A stretch of 24,558 bases of DNA from an uncultured Prevotellaceae bacterium (GTDB lineage: Bacteria > Bacteroidota > Bacteroidia > Bacteroidales > Bacteroidaceae). The stretch is taken from contig CAMOSA010000014.1 of NCBI GenBank assembly GCA_946624335.1, forward strand, positions 1 to 24,558, read 5' to 3'. Below the pieces are notes generated by a model, which saw only the letters and a program-made list of their open reading frames with translations, was not told the origin of the DNA and ran no database searches. The position numbers were made by a program, and so were the translations under genes. Shown here in pieces: positions 8,437 through 17,217 of this stretch; the first letter of the stretch is position 1; each line of letters begins with the position of its first letter.

Positions 8437-10860
8437 CTACTTGACGCTCCACTCGAAGATGCCGGCCGACTTGTCAGCGGCCATTTTCACTTCGATGCGC
8501 ACGGCTGTTGTCTCTACTGGGTCGAAGTTGACGGTGCAGGCAGCGCCCTTAGTCGTAGGGTACTTGTCGGGGTTGGCCACGGGCTGCCACTCCCCTGCGG
8601 CGTCGCGGTAGAAGAGCTTCCAGCTGTCGGGCACCTTACAGCCCTGCCACGGCTGGTCGTCGTACCAGTAGACGGTGCTGGAGCTGACGGTGGCAGCCTG
8701 CGGGAAGGTGTATGAAATCCACTCTGTGGTGCCCTCCTTGGGCCACCAGTGGGTGTAGGGTACGCTGCGGTCGTCGCCGCTCTTCGGCACGAGGCGGTCG
8801 TTGAGGCTGGAGATGGAGGGCATACGCGACGAGGACTCCACCTTGCTCTCCGAGGCCAGCGTTGCGGGCAGTGCCGGCGTCGTGGCCAGCAGGTCCTGAG
8901 CCAGCCATACTTGCATCTTGCCGCTGCCGCGATGGCACCAGGCATAATAAGGTATCAGCGTGAGGTGGACGTCGTCCGTCGTCAGACGTCCGTTCTTGTC
9001 GAAGTTGAGCACCTGGGCATCCGTGATGATGGTCTTGACGGGCGTGCCGGCAATCTGTGCATCGCCCATCTTGAAGCGCGGCTCTTGGTTGACGAGTACG
9101 CCGGCGATGTCGAAGTCGTTGTCGGGATGTTCGGCGCAGTAGACGATAGGCCCGCGCTCGATGCTGATCATGCCGCGGTCGTCACGCACCTGGGCATTGG
9201 CACGAACGGTGCGGGGTTCCATGTCGAAGTGGACCTGCACACGGTCGCCCTTCTTCCACTTGCGGTCGATGGTGCAGTAGCCGTCGGCCGTCGGCGTGGC
9301 GTCGACTTTCGTGCCGTTGACACTGACGCTGTAGGCGAGGCGCCGTCCGTCGGTGTACTCATAGAGATCGGAGGGCACAACATTTCCCTTGACCCATCCG
9401 GGGATACGAATCTTCATGGCGAACTGTCCGGCAGCGTTCTTGTCGACGGTGACGGTGATGTCGCCGTTCCACGGGTAGTCAGTCTGCTGCGAGAGGGTGA
9501 CGGCCTTGCCGCCGACCTTCAGCTCGCTCTTGTTCGAGAGGAAGAGGTTGACGTAGACGTTCTTGTCCTTGACGGCATAGACGTAGCCGGGCAGCGAAGG
9601 AATGAAGCGGCAGATATTAGAGGGGCAGCAGGCGCAGCCGAACCATGCCTGACGCTGGTGCTGACCGATGGAGGCGAGGGGATTGGGGTAGAAGAAGCTG
9701 TTGCCCTCGAGCGACACGCCACTGATGAGGCCGTTGTAGAGCGTGCGTTCGAGCACGTCGTAATACTTCGACTCGCCGTGGAGCAGGAACAGACGGTGGT
9801 TGACGTAGACATTGCCGATGGCGGCGCACGTCTCGCAGTAGGCGCTCATGTTGGGCAGCTGGTAGTTGCGGCCGAAAGCCTCGCCGCTGCTGGTGGCACC
9901 TATGCCGCCGGTGATGTATAGCTTCTTCGTGACGATATTGTCCCAGATGGCATCGATGGCGTGGATGTAGGATGCGTCGCCCGTCAGGGCTGCCACGTCG
10001 GCCATGCCGGCATACATGTAGGCTGCGCGTACGGCGTGGCCTACGGCTTCGTCCTGCTCGATGACGGGCTTGTGGGCCTGCGAGTAGTCGTGCACGATGG
10101 TCGTCTTGCCGCGGTAGTCGAGCAAGAACTTAGCCTCGTCGAGGTATTTCTTCTCGCCCGTGACCAGGTAGAGCTTGGCCAGCGCCATCTCGGCAATCTG
10201 GTGGCCGGGCACTACGCAGGCCTGACCGGGGTTGGGGCCTACCTCGCGAACGACACAGTCGGCATATTTGATTGCTATGTCGAGGAAGTTGCGCTTGCCG
10301 GTGGCTTGGTAGTGTGCGATGGCGCCTTCGACCATGTGTCCGAGGTTATAGAGCTCATGCGAGAGGTCTTCTTCCTTCACCCAACGGCGGTCGCCGGCCC
10401 ACTCGTGGGGATGTCCGGGGTTCTGCGTGCGTGCTGTGTAGAGGTATCCGTCGGGCTCCTGTGCGGAGCCGATGATGGTGATGACGGAGTCGAGATAGGC
10501 TTCCAGCTTCTTGTCCGGATAGGTCTGCAACAGGTAGCTGGCACCCTCGATGGTCTTATACGGGTCGGTATCGTCGAAGGAGTAGCCGCTGACCTTGAAG
10601 ACCTTCGAGGGGTCTTTCATGTGCGCTGCGGCGTTCTCGAAGTTCTTGTAGCGGCCTGTCTCCTCACACTTTGAGAAGGCCAGGGGTATCGTCACCTCGC
10701 GGCTGGCCTTCAGACGTTGGCCCCAAAAGGCATCGGTTACCTTGACGCTGGTGAAAGGTACGGGTGTGATGGGATAGCCAGCGGATGTCGGCTTGTCGGA
10801 CTTGGCTTGTGCGGGCAGTACGGCTGCCATCACAAGGACTGCAAAGAGATAGTTTCGCAT
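8437..10860 (-). CDS. GH127 beta-L-arabinofuranosidase (DUF1680 family)
   Basis: 807-residue exported glycosidase (signal MRNYLFAVLVMAAVLPAQA) with an (alpha/alpha)6-barrel-type N-terminal region of about 600 residues. GH127 landmarks match HypBA1 of Bifidobacterium: acid/base in SSGEAFG (E327), and zinc ligands in CETC (E343, C345) and GCACCPSN (C411, C412), where C411 corresponds to the cysteine nucleophile. All catalytic residues are present, so the enzyme should be active, releasing terminal L-arabinofuranose. The C-terminal ~130 residues (WWPKEGTTEWISYTFP ... FEWSVK) form a discoidin-like or family-specific beta domain. There is no sorting tail and no lipobox, so a periplasmic location is likely. 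It is the first gene of the - strand operon and has a -7 box at 10907-10914. Confidence 0.9.
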   Translation of the reverse strand: MRNYLFAVLVMAAVLPAQAKSDKPTSAGYPITPVPFTSVKVTDAFWGQRLKASREVTIPLAFSKCEETGRYKNFENAAAHMKDPSKVFKVSGYSFDDTDPYKTIEGASYLLQTYPDKKLEAYLDSVITIIGSAQEPDGYLYTARTQNPGHPHEWAGDRRWVKEEDLSHELYNLGHMVEGAIAHYQATGKRNFLDIAIKYADCVVREVGPNPGQACVVPGHQIAEMALAKLYLVTGEKKYLDEAKFLLDYRGKTTIVHDYSQAHKPVIEQDEAVGHAVRAAYMYAGMADVAALTGDASYIHAIDAIWDNIVTKKLYITGGIGATSSGEAFGRNYQLPNMSAYCETCAAIGNVYVNHRLFLLHGESKYYDVLERTLYNGLISGVSLEGNSFFYPNPLASIGQHQRQAWFGCACCPSNICRFIPSLPGYVYAVKDKNVYVNLFLSNKSELKVGGKAVTLSQQTDYPWNGDITVTVDKNAAGQFAMKIRIPGWVKGNVVPSDLYEYTDGRRLAYSVSVNGTKVDATPTADGYCTIDRKWKKGDRVQVHFDMEPRTVRANAQVRDDRGMISIERGPIVYCAEHPDNDFDIAGVLVNQEPRFKMGDAQIAGTPVKTIITDAQVLNFDKNGRLTTDDVHLTLIPYYAWCHRGSGKMQVWLAQDLLATTPALPATLASESKVESSSRMPSISSLNDRLVPKSGDDRSVPYTHWWPKEGTTEWISYTFPQAATVSSSTVYWYDDQPWQGCKVPDSWKLFYRDAAGEWQPVANPDKYPTTKGAACTVNFDPVETTAVRIEVKMAADKSAGIFEWSVK

Positions 10861-10906
10861 AGCAGAATTATGGAGTAAAAAGTGTTAGTTCAGTCCTATT
10901 TGGGTG

Positions 10907-10914
10907 CAAATATA
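10907..10914 (-). promoter_or_regulatory. Bacteroidetes-type -7 box for the GH127 operon
   Basis: Read on the - strand this is TATATTTG, matching the TAnnTTTG -7 consensus of Bacteroidetes sigma-ABfr, about 47 bp upstream of the GH127 ATG. The upstream 60 bp on that strand is very A-rich. No clean TTTG at -33 was found. Confidence 0.6.
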
Positions 10915-11020
10915 ACACTTATTCTTTTTCCCTTGTACTTTTTGGAGATTTTTTTTGCTTTTCTTACATTTTTTCTTCTTGTTACCGAATACATTGTCCT
11001 GTGAATAGCGTTTATCTGGC

Positions 11021-11041
11021 GTGATGATACACGATTATCAC
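11021..11041. promoter_or_regulatory. Imperfect inverted repeat, candidate operator
   Basis: GTGATGAT-ACACG-ATTATCAC: 8-bp arms with one mismatch around a 5-bp spacer. It lies in the 302-bp divergent region, about 42 bp upstream of the GH10 -7 box. A regulator site is an inference from position and symmetry only. Confidence 0.35.
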
Positions 11042-11082
11042 TTTCTGAGACAAAAGTAAACAAACGTGTGGGCTAATGTGCG

Positions 11083-11090
11083 TAACTTTG
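11083..11090 (+). promoter_or_regulatory. Bacteroidetes-type -7 box for the GH10-CE1/GH5-GH43 operon
   Basis: TAACTTTG matches TAnnTTTG. Transcription would start near 11097, giving a leader of about 65 nt before the ATG at 11163. A -33 TTTG is not evident at the usual spacing, which would fit an activator-dependent promoter. Confidence 0.6.
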
Positions 11091-11162
11091 CAGCGTCAAA
11101 GTTTGTTTGACGGCTCTATTGCATTTCATTTCAGTTGACTCTTAACCCCAAAACATAGACTC

Positions 11163-13412
11163 ATGAAACGATTCTTTCCCGCACATCTCATGGCAGTGCT
11201 TCTGCTGGCCCTCGTCAGCCCCTCCGCCTCGGGGCAGTCTGCCGCCGATGTCTTGGCATCGGGCCTGAAGGATGCCTACAAGGGCTATTTCACCATCGGC
11301 GTTTCCGTGAACCAACGCAACGTGACGAACCCCGAGCAGCAGGCGCTGATCTGCCGCGAATTCAACAGCGTCACGGCGGAGAACGACATGAAGCCCCAGC
11401 CAACGGAGCCTCGGCAGGGCCAGTTTGACTTCTCGCGCGCCGACCGTATCGCCGACTTCTGCCGACAGAACGGTATCAAGATGCGTGGTCACTGCCTGAT
11501 GTGGCACGCGCAGATCGGCGAATGGATGTACAAGGACAGCGAGGGCAACCTGCTGCCTAAGGATGAGTTCTTCAAGCGGATGAGGGCTCACATCGTGACC
11601 GTCGTCAGCCGATACAAAGACGTCGTCTACGCTTGGGACGTGGTCAACGAGGCGATGACGGACGACGCCGGCGCCAGCGATCCTTACCGCCAGTCGCCGA
11701 TGTATCAGATTGCGGGCGATGAGTTCATAGCCGCCGCTTTCCGATATGCCCGCGAGGCAGACCCCGACGCGTTGCTCTTCTACAACGACTACAACGAGAC
11801 GGACCCCGTCAAGAGCCGGCGCATCTTCGAGATGGTGAAGAAGATGAAGGCCAACGGCGTGCCCATCGACGGTATCGGCATGCAGGGGCATTATAATATC
11901 TATGGTCCTAAGGAAGATGAGATCGATGCGGCCATATCGCTCTACAAGACTGTCGTGAAGCACATTCACGTCACGGAGCTCGACGTGCGAGCCAACGAGG
12001 AGATGGGCGGCGCCCTTCAGTTCAGCCAGGAGGGCGCGGCTGTCAGCGACTCGCTGAAGCAGCACCTGGCCGACCAGTATGCCCGCATCTTCCGTGTGTT
12101 GCGCAAGCATAAGGAGGTCGTGGATAACGTCACTTTCTGGAATCTATCGGACCGCGACTCGTGGCTTGGCGCCCGCAACTATCCGCTGCCCTTCGACACC
12201 GAGTACCAGCGTAAGATGGCCTATGACTATATCCATGATATGCGCAGCCCGCTGTGGCAACTGCCTGCGAAGCCTGCCCGGCAGCCTCGCCAGCAGGATC
12301 AGCAGGGGCAGCGCCGCCGTGGTCCGCAGCAGCAACAGCGGCCGCCCTTTAATGCCGCCCTGGCCTTCCCCGAACAGCCTGGCGTGAAGGAGGACTTCCA
12401 GCCCTCGGCCACGAATCTGGCACGGCAGGACTATCCGCAGGTCAACTCGCAGGGCTACGTCCGCTTCCGCATCGAGTTGCCTGAGGCCAAAAGCGTCGTC
12501 AGCACGATCGGCGGAGGCGCCGGCACGCCCCTGCATCAGTGCTACGACGGCTCATGGGTGGGCCAGACGGCAAAGCCCGAGGACGAAGGCTTCCACTACT
12601 ATCATCTCAACGTCGACGGTGGCTTGGTGACCGATCCCGGCACTCATCTCTACGCCGGCGGCGCCCGCTACGAGAGTGGCATCGAGGTGCCGGCTCACGA
12701 CGGCGACTTCTATGCGACGAAAGACGTGCCGCACGGCGATGTCCGCGAGGTGCTCTTCTGGAGCGAAAGCACGCAGCAGATGCGTCGGGCCTTCGTCTAT
12801 ACACCTCCGACCTATGATAAGGATAAGAAACGCTATCCGGTGCTCTACCTGCAGCATGGATGGGGCGAGGACGAGACATCATGGAGCCGCCAGGGCCGTG
12901 CCGGCATCATCATGGACAACCTGTTGGCCGAGGGCAAGTGTAAGCCCTTCATCATCGTGATGACTTACGGCATGACTAACGAAGTACGCTTCGGCGGGCT
13001 TCGCGAATTCACGGCACAGGACTTCGAGAAAGTGCTCGTCGACGAGCTCGTGCCATACATCGACAGTCGCTATCGCACCATCGCCAAGAAAGCGTCGCGC
13101 GCCATGGCCGGGTTGTCAATGGGCGGCTTCGAGACGCGACTGATCACGCTGCGGCGCCCCGAGATGTTCGACTACTACGGTCTCTTCAGCGGCGGCACGT
13201 ATTCCCCTGCCGACCTGAAGGATAAGGGTCAGGTGCGCCTGATCTTCGAGAGCTGCGGCAGCAAAGAGAATCCCGACGGCATCCGCCAGTCGACAGAGGC
13301 GCTGAAGGCAGCAGGCTTCAACGCCGTAGGCTATGTCTCGGAGGGTACGGCGCACGAGTTCCTCACGTGGCGTCGCAGCTTGTATCAGATGGCGCAGCTG
13401 CTGTTCAGATAG
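11163..13412 (+). CDS. Bifunctional GH10 endo-xylanase and CE1 esterase
   Basis: 749-residue exported enzyme (signal peptide to about residue 24) with two catalytic parts. GH10 (about 30-366) has the acid/base in WDVVNEAM (E163) and the nucleophile in HVTELDV (E272), so it should cut the beta-1,4-xylan backbone. A Gln/Arg/Pro-rich linker (about 370-396) leads to an Ig-like stretch (about 400-545) and a CE1-type alpha/beta hydrolase. The latter has nucleophile motif GLSMGG (S652), catalytic His in GTAHEFLTWRR (H731), and an acidic candidate near 700-706 (CGSKENPD). CE1 members remove feruloyl or acetyl groups. The architecture matches Xyn10D-Fae1A of P. ruminicola, so feruloyl esterase activity is the best guess. 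No sorting tail was seen. First gene of the + strand operon, 36 bp before the GH5-GH43 gene. Confidence 0.92.
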   Translation: MKRFFPAHLMAVLLLALVSPSASGQSAADVLASGLKDAYKGYFTIGVSVNQRNVTNPEQQALICREFNSVTAENDMKPQPTEPRQGQFDFSRADRIADFCRQNGIKMRGHCLMWHAQIGEWMYKDSEGNLLPKDEFFKRMRAHIVTVVSRYKDVVYAWDVVNEAMTDDAGASDPYRQSPMYQIAGDEFIAAAFRYAREADPDALLFYNDYNETDPVKSRRIFEMVKKMKANGVPIDGIGMQGHYNIYGPKEDEIDAAISLYKTVVKHIHVTELDVRANEEMGGALQFSQEGAAVSDSLKQHLADQYARIFRVLRKHKEVVDNVTFWNLSDRDSWLGARNYPLPFDTEYQRKMAYDYIHDMRSPLWQLPAKPARQPRQQDQQGQRRRGPQQQQRPPFNAALAFPEQPGVKEDFQPSATNLARQDYPQVNSQGYVRFRIELPEAKSVVSTIGGGAGTPLHQCYDGSWVGQTAKPEDEGFHYYHLNVDGGLVTDPGTHLYAGGARYESGIEVPAHDGDFYATKDVPHGDVREVLFWSESTQQMRRAFVYTPPTYDKDKKRYPVLYLQHGWGEDETSWSRQGRAGIIMDNLLAEGKCKPFIIVMTYGMTNEVRFGGLREFTAQDFEKVLVDELVPYIDSRYRTIAKKASRAMAGLSMGGFETRLITLRRPEMFDYYGLFSGGTYSPADLKDKGQVRLIFESCGSKENPDGIRQSTEALKAAGFNAVGYVSEGTAHEFLTWRRSLYQMAQLLFR

Positions 13413-13448
13413 TCGTGTGACAGATGTTAAAATCAACAAACAATAATT

Positions 13449-16400
13449 ATGCAAAAGCTCTTATTCCCCCTTCTCCTGACATTTCTTGCCATGAGTACCT
13501 TCGCCCAGCGCGAAGCACCTAACCACTTGGAGAAACCACTGCCTCCCTTGCACGTCGAGGGTCGCTGGCTTGTGGATCCTCACGGTAATCATGTCGTGCT
13601 GCACGGCGTGATGGATACTCCGAATATGTATTTCAACGACTGGCGATGGGGCTCGCCTTGGGGCAGCCCGTCCGTCAACTACGACGCTGCCGGCGCCACC
13701 AAGTGCAAAGCCTATTTCTCGAAGATCTTCAAGGGCTTGGAGCAAGCCAAGTGTGATGTCTTCCGCCTTCATCTCGACCCCGCGTGGACCAACGACCCTT
13801 CGAGCACCTATGTCTATGCCGGCTCCGAGGGACAGGCTGCCGATGCCGGCGGTGAGGCCGACATCAAGAAGTTCAACCCCAACCGCCTCAAGTCATTCCT
13901 GAGAACCTTATACTTCCCCTTGGCCAAGGACGCGATCAGTCATGGCCTGTATGTCGTCATGCGCCCGCCCGGCGTGTGTCCGGGCAACATCCAGGTCGGC
14001 GACTACTACAACCAGTACCTGATGACGGTCTGGGACCTTGTCACTCAGAACGACTCCATCAAGAAGTATGCCGGTCAGATCAGCATCGAGCTGGCCAACG
14101 AGCCTGTCTCGCTGAAGAACGCCAGCGGACAGGACGATGCGGCAGCGCTTCACGATTTCTTCCAGCCCATCGTCGACAAGATACGCGCCAACGGCTTCAC
14201 CGGGATCATATGGGCGCCGGGCACAGGTTGGCAGGCCAACTACACCAGCTATGCCTCCTTCCCCATCGAAGGAGCCGACATAGGTTATGCCGTGCACGAT
14301 TACACCGGCTGGTACGGCAGCAGCGACAATAATCCTGACCCGACGAGCAAGATCAACCAGTTCCACGCTCAGGTGCCCGTCGTCGACTTCGCGCCGGTCA
14401 TCATCACCGAGGTCGACTGGAGCCCCACTAACCCTGAAGCCGAGGGGCACTACAACGAACACGGCGAGTGGGTGCAGCCCAACTATGGTACTTGGTCGAC
14501 AGGCTCGACGTCAAAGTGGGGTAGGGCTTACAAGGCCATGCTCGATCACTTCGGCAATATCTCCATGACACTCTCTGGCACTCATTGTCTGCTCGACGTC
14601 GACAAGCTCATCGCCGACGGCACCGTGACGGCAGCTTTTGGAGGGCTGGAGGAAGCATGCGGCAAGGCCTGCATGGACTGGTATGCCGAGTACTACGAGA
14701 AGGACTTCGCACACCCGGACTTCAAGAACGGCCGTGTCAGCGACCTCGGCAACGGGCGCTATCAGAACCCTGTCATTGCCGCCGACTTCCCCGACCCTGA
14801 TGTCATACGCGTGGGCGATACCTTCTATATGGTGTCGACGACGATGCATCATTTCCCGGGCGCTACCATCCTGAAGTCGAAGGACCTCGTCAACTGGCAG
14901 TATTGCGCTCAACCGCTGACGCAGCTCTCGACCGCTGACCGCTATTGTCTGGCCAACGACAAGAACGCTTACGCTGCAGGTATGTGGGCTTGTTCCATGG
15001 CTTACCACGACGGCCTCTTCTATATCCTCGTCAACGGCAACGATGCCGGCGGCTTCCTGCTGACGGCTTCCGACCCTGAGGGCACATGGGATATGAAGAA
15101 ACTCTCGCGCATATACTACGACCCAGGAATGCTCTTCGACAATGGTAAGGTCTACGTCGCCTGTGGTATCAATGACATCAAGATCTGCGAGCTCGACGAG
15201 GACTTCAACTTCATCCGCGAGCAGTCGGTCGTCACGCGTGACGGCTCAGGTCTCGAGGGCAGTCACCTCTACAAGATCGGCGACTACTATTATATCTATG
15301 CGACCTACGGCGGATGGCCCTCGGGTCAGGTGGCTTTCCGCTCCACCGACATCTTCGGTCCCTATGAGGAGAAGATGCTCGTCGAGAAAACCATCAACGG
15401 AGCGCCCAATACTATCCACCAGGGCGCACTCATCGAGACGCAGACAGGCGAGTGGTGGACCATTATGCAGCAAGACCTGGGGTGCCTCGGGCGCTTCCCC
15501 AACCTGCAGCCCGTGAAATGGACCGACGACTGGCCCGTCGTGGGCAACAGGGGTGTGCCTTACGCTTCGTCGAAGAAGCCGGCGACGGGTGCTGCCACGA
15601 AGCGCGAGCCGCTGCCGACGAACGACAACTTCCGCTCCTACCCCCTCGGGATGCAATGGCAGTGGAATCATAACCCCGACGACGGCGCATGGACGCTCTT
15701 CGAGCGGCCCGGATGGCTGCGGCTGAAGACATCGGCGCCCGTGAGCCGACTGACGCAGGCCCGAAATATGCTGACTCAACGTATCTTTGCCTTCGACGAC
15801 CGGTCGTCGATGGGCACGATACGCCTCGATGTCAGCCACCTCACCGAAGGCGACTATGCCGGCATCTGTATCTTCCAGGATCCGTACGCCATGTTGGCCG
15901 TGCGCGTCGTCGACGGGCAGCGACAGCTCGTCTGGCGGCAGGACACCCTGCGCGTCAACAGTAGCTTTACGCCCGATGAGGTCGTCGTGGACGAGAGTGT
16001 CGGTGACATCGTCTACCTGCGCGCCACGGTGTCCTATGGCAGCAGCCGTACACGGTTCTATTATTCCACCGACAATGTCGACTATCGTCCCATCGGCGGC
16101 GAGACAGCCCTGGGCTTCAACCTCACCGTCTTCGTCGGTGCCCGCTTTGGCCTCTTCTGCTATGCCACGGGCGATGAGAGCGACGGCTATGCTGACTTTG
16201 ACTGGTTCACCACCGAGAGCGACTATGACGAGAGCTACTATTACCCCGATGACTTCGAGGGCTACAGCCCCGAGATGCTCACGGCCGAGTCGCTGACGCT
16301 CGAGCAACCCACCCTCGAGATTATGGTGGGTAACAGCACGGCGCTGACCATCAACGCCAACTTCCGTGACGGCCACACGGAGAACATCGCCTCACAGGCC

Positions 16401-17132
16401 ACATACACCGTCAGCGCCGACAATATCGTCAGTACGGCCAACGGCAGGCTGCGCGGTCTGCGCGAAGGCACGGTGGACATCACGGCCTCCTACACGGACC
16501 CCATGGGCAACACGCTCTCGACAACGTTCCAGGTGCGTTCCTCCTTCTTCCCCTTCGGACGGGACTATATCAACACCTCGCTCTTCGCCGAAGGCGTCTA
16601 CACCGAGAGCACCCGCACCTTCCGTCCCGGGCAATGGGGACAGATGGGATGGGTCTACACCGACGGTGCCGACTGGACGGGCTACAAATATCTTGTCATC
16701 AAGCTCAAGCGGACGCAGAACTGCGACGCCCACCTGAACATCTTCACGGCCAACAGCATCTGGAGTGACTGCTGTGCCACGCCGGGCTTCGGCTCAAAAC
16801 GGCAGATCGTGCTCAAGCTGCAGGAGGCTAAATATACCAGTGGCAACCGCACGGGCCAAAGTCTGGACCTTGACAATATCCGCATCGTGAGCTTCTGGTC
16901 CAACGGGCAGGGCACGATTGTCGTTGACGATATGTATTTGACCAACAACGACGACTACTCGCCCGGCGAGCCCGACGCCATCGACGGCATCGAGAGCGAC
17001 GCGCGTGTCGATGTCTACTCGACGACGGGTCTGCTGTTGCGCCGCCAGGTGACCCGGCGTGAAGCCTTGCAAGGCCTCGCCCCAGGTATTTATATCGTCG
17101 GCGGACAGAAGGTGAGCCTGTCGGGTGAGTAG
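13449..17132 (+). CDS. GH5-GH43 fusion glycosidase with accessory domains and sorting tail
   Basis: 1227-residue exported multidomain enzyme (signal MQKLLFPLLLTFLAMSTFAQ). GH5-like domain at about 30-415: HGVMDTPN, acid/base in IELANEP (E218), nucleophile in VIITEVDW (E321). GH43 five-bladed propeller at about 438-700: base in ADFPDPDVIRVGD (D449), pKa-modulating Asp in YYDPGMLF (D558), general acid in LEGSHLYK (E603). Then a concanavalin-type beta-sandwich as in GH43 xylosidases (about 722-925), a Big-like Ig domain (about 945-1030), a carbohydrate-binding-like domain (about 1035-1165) and a sorting-tail-like end (VDVYSTTGLLLRR ... APGIYIVGGQKV). Both catalytic sets look intact. Likely role: endo-cleavage plus removal of xylose or arabinose units from arabinoxylan at the cell surface. 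The GH5 subfamily and exact substrate cannot be read from sequence. Confidence 0.88.
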   Translation: MQKLLFPLLLTFLAMSTFAQREAPNHLEKPLPPLHVEGRWLVDPHGNHVVLHGVMDTPNMYFNDWRWGSPWGSPSVNYDAAGATKCKAYFSKIFKGLEQAKCDVFRLHLDPAWTNDPSSTYVYAGSEGQAADAGGEADIKKFNPNRLKSFLRTLYFPLAKDAISHGLYVVMRPPGVCPGNIQVGDYYNQYLMTVWDLVTQNDSIKKYAGQISIELANEPVSLKNASGQDDAAALHDFFQPIVDKIRANGFTGIIWAPGTGWQANYTSYASFPIEGADIGYAVHDYTGWYGSSDNNPDPTSKINQFHAQVPVVDFAPVIITEVDWSPTNPEAEGHYNEHGEWVQPNYGTWSTGSTSKWGRAYKAMLDHFGNISMTLSGTHCLLDVDKLIADGTVTAAFGGLEEACGKACMDWYAEYYEKDFAHPDFKNGRVSDLGNGRYQNPVIAADFPDPDVIRVGDTFYMVSTTMHHFPGATILKSKDLVNWQYCAQPLTQLSTADRYCLANDKNAYAAGMWACSMAYHDGLFYILVNGNDAGGFLLTASDPEGTWDMKKLSRIYYDPGMLFDNGKVYVACGINDIKICELDEDFNFIREQSVVTRDGSGLEGSHLYKIGDYYYIYATYGGWPSGQVAFRSTDIFGPYEEKMLVEKTINGAPNTIHQGALIETQTGEWWTIMQQDLGCLGRFPNLQPVKWTDDWPVVGNRGVPYASSKKPATGAATKREPLPTNDNFRSYPLGMQWQWNHNPDDGAWTLFERPGWLRLKTSAPVSRLTQARNMLTQRIFAFDDRSSMGTIRLDVSHLTEGDYAGICIFQDPYAMLAVRVVDGQRQLVWRQDTLRVNSSFTPDEVVVDESVGDIVYLRATVSYGSSRTRFYYSTDNVDYRPIGGETALGFNLTVFVGARFGLFCYATGDESDGYADFDWFTTESDYDESYYYPDDFEGYSPEMLTAESLTLEQPTLEIMVGNSTALTINANFRDGHTENIASQATYTVSADNIVSTANGRLRGLREGTVDITASYTDPMGNTLSTTFQVRSSFFPFGRDYINTSLFAEGVYTESTRTFRPGQWGQMGWVYTDGADWTGYKYLVIKLKRTQNCDAHLNIFTANSIWSDCCATPGFGSKRQIVLKLQEAKYTSGNRTGQSLDLDNIRIVSFWSNGQGTIVVDDMYLTNNDDYSPGEPDAIDGIESDARVDVYSTTGLLLRRQVTRREALQGLAPGIYIVGGQKVSLSGE

Positions 17133-17166
17133 GGCCTACTCGCGCCTCCTGTAAAGAGGAATGATG

Positions 17167-17215
17167 AATGATTGCAGTTTCGGACGTTGTCGCAACTTCC
17201 GAAACTGCAATCATT
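17167..17215. terminator. Bidirectional hairpin terminator between convergent genes
   Basis: A perfect 18-bp stem (17167-17184 with 17198-17215; arm begins AATGATTGCAGTTTCGGA) closes a 13-nt loop in which GTTG and CAAC can pair further. It lies between the stop of the GH5-GH43 gene and the stop of the regulator gene (17218), so it could serve both strands. Neither side has a long T run, so termination is likely but not textbook. Confidence 0.65.
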
Positions 17216-17217
17216 AA

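Noticed and set aside
8749..9921. Long + strand open frame (390 codons) opposite the GH127 gene
   Set aside because: Antisense to GH127, whose catalytic residues are all intact; the composition is that of a shadow frame.
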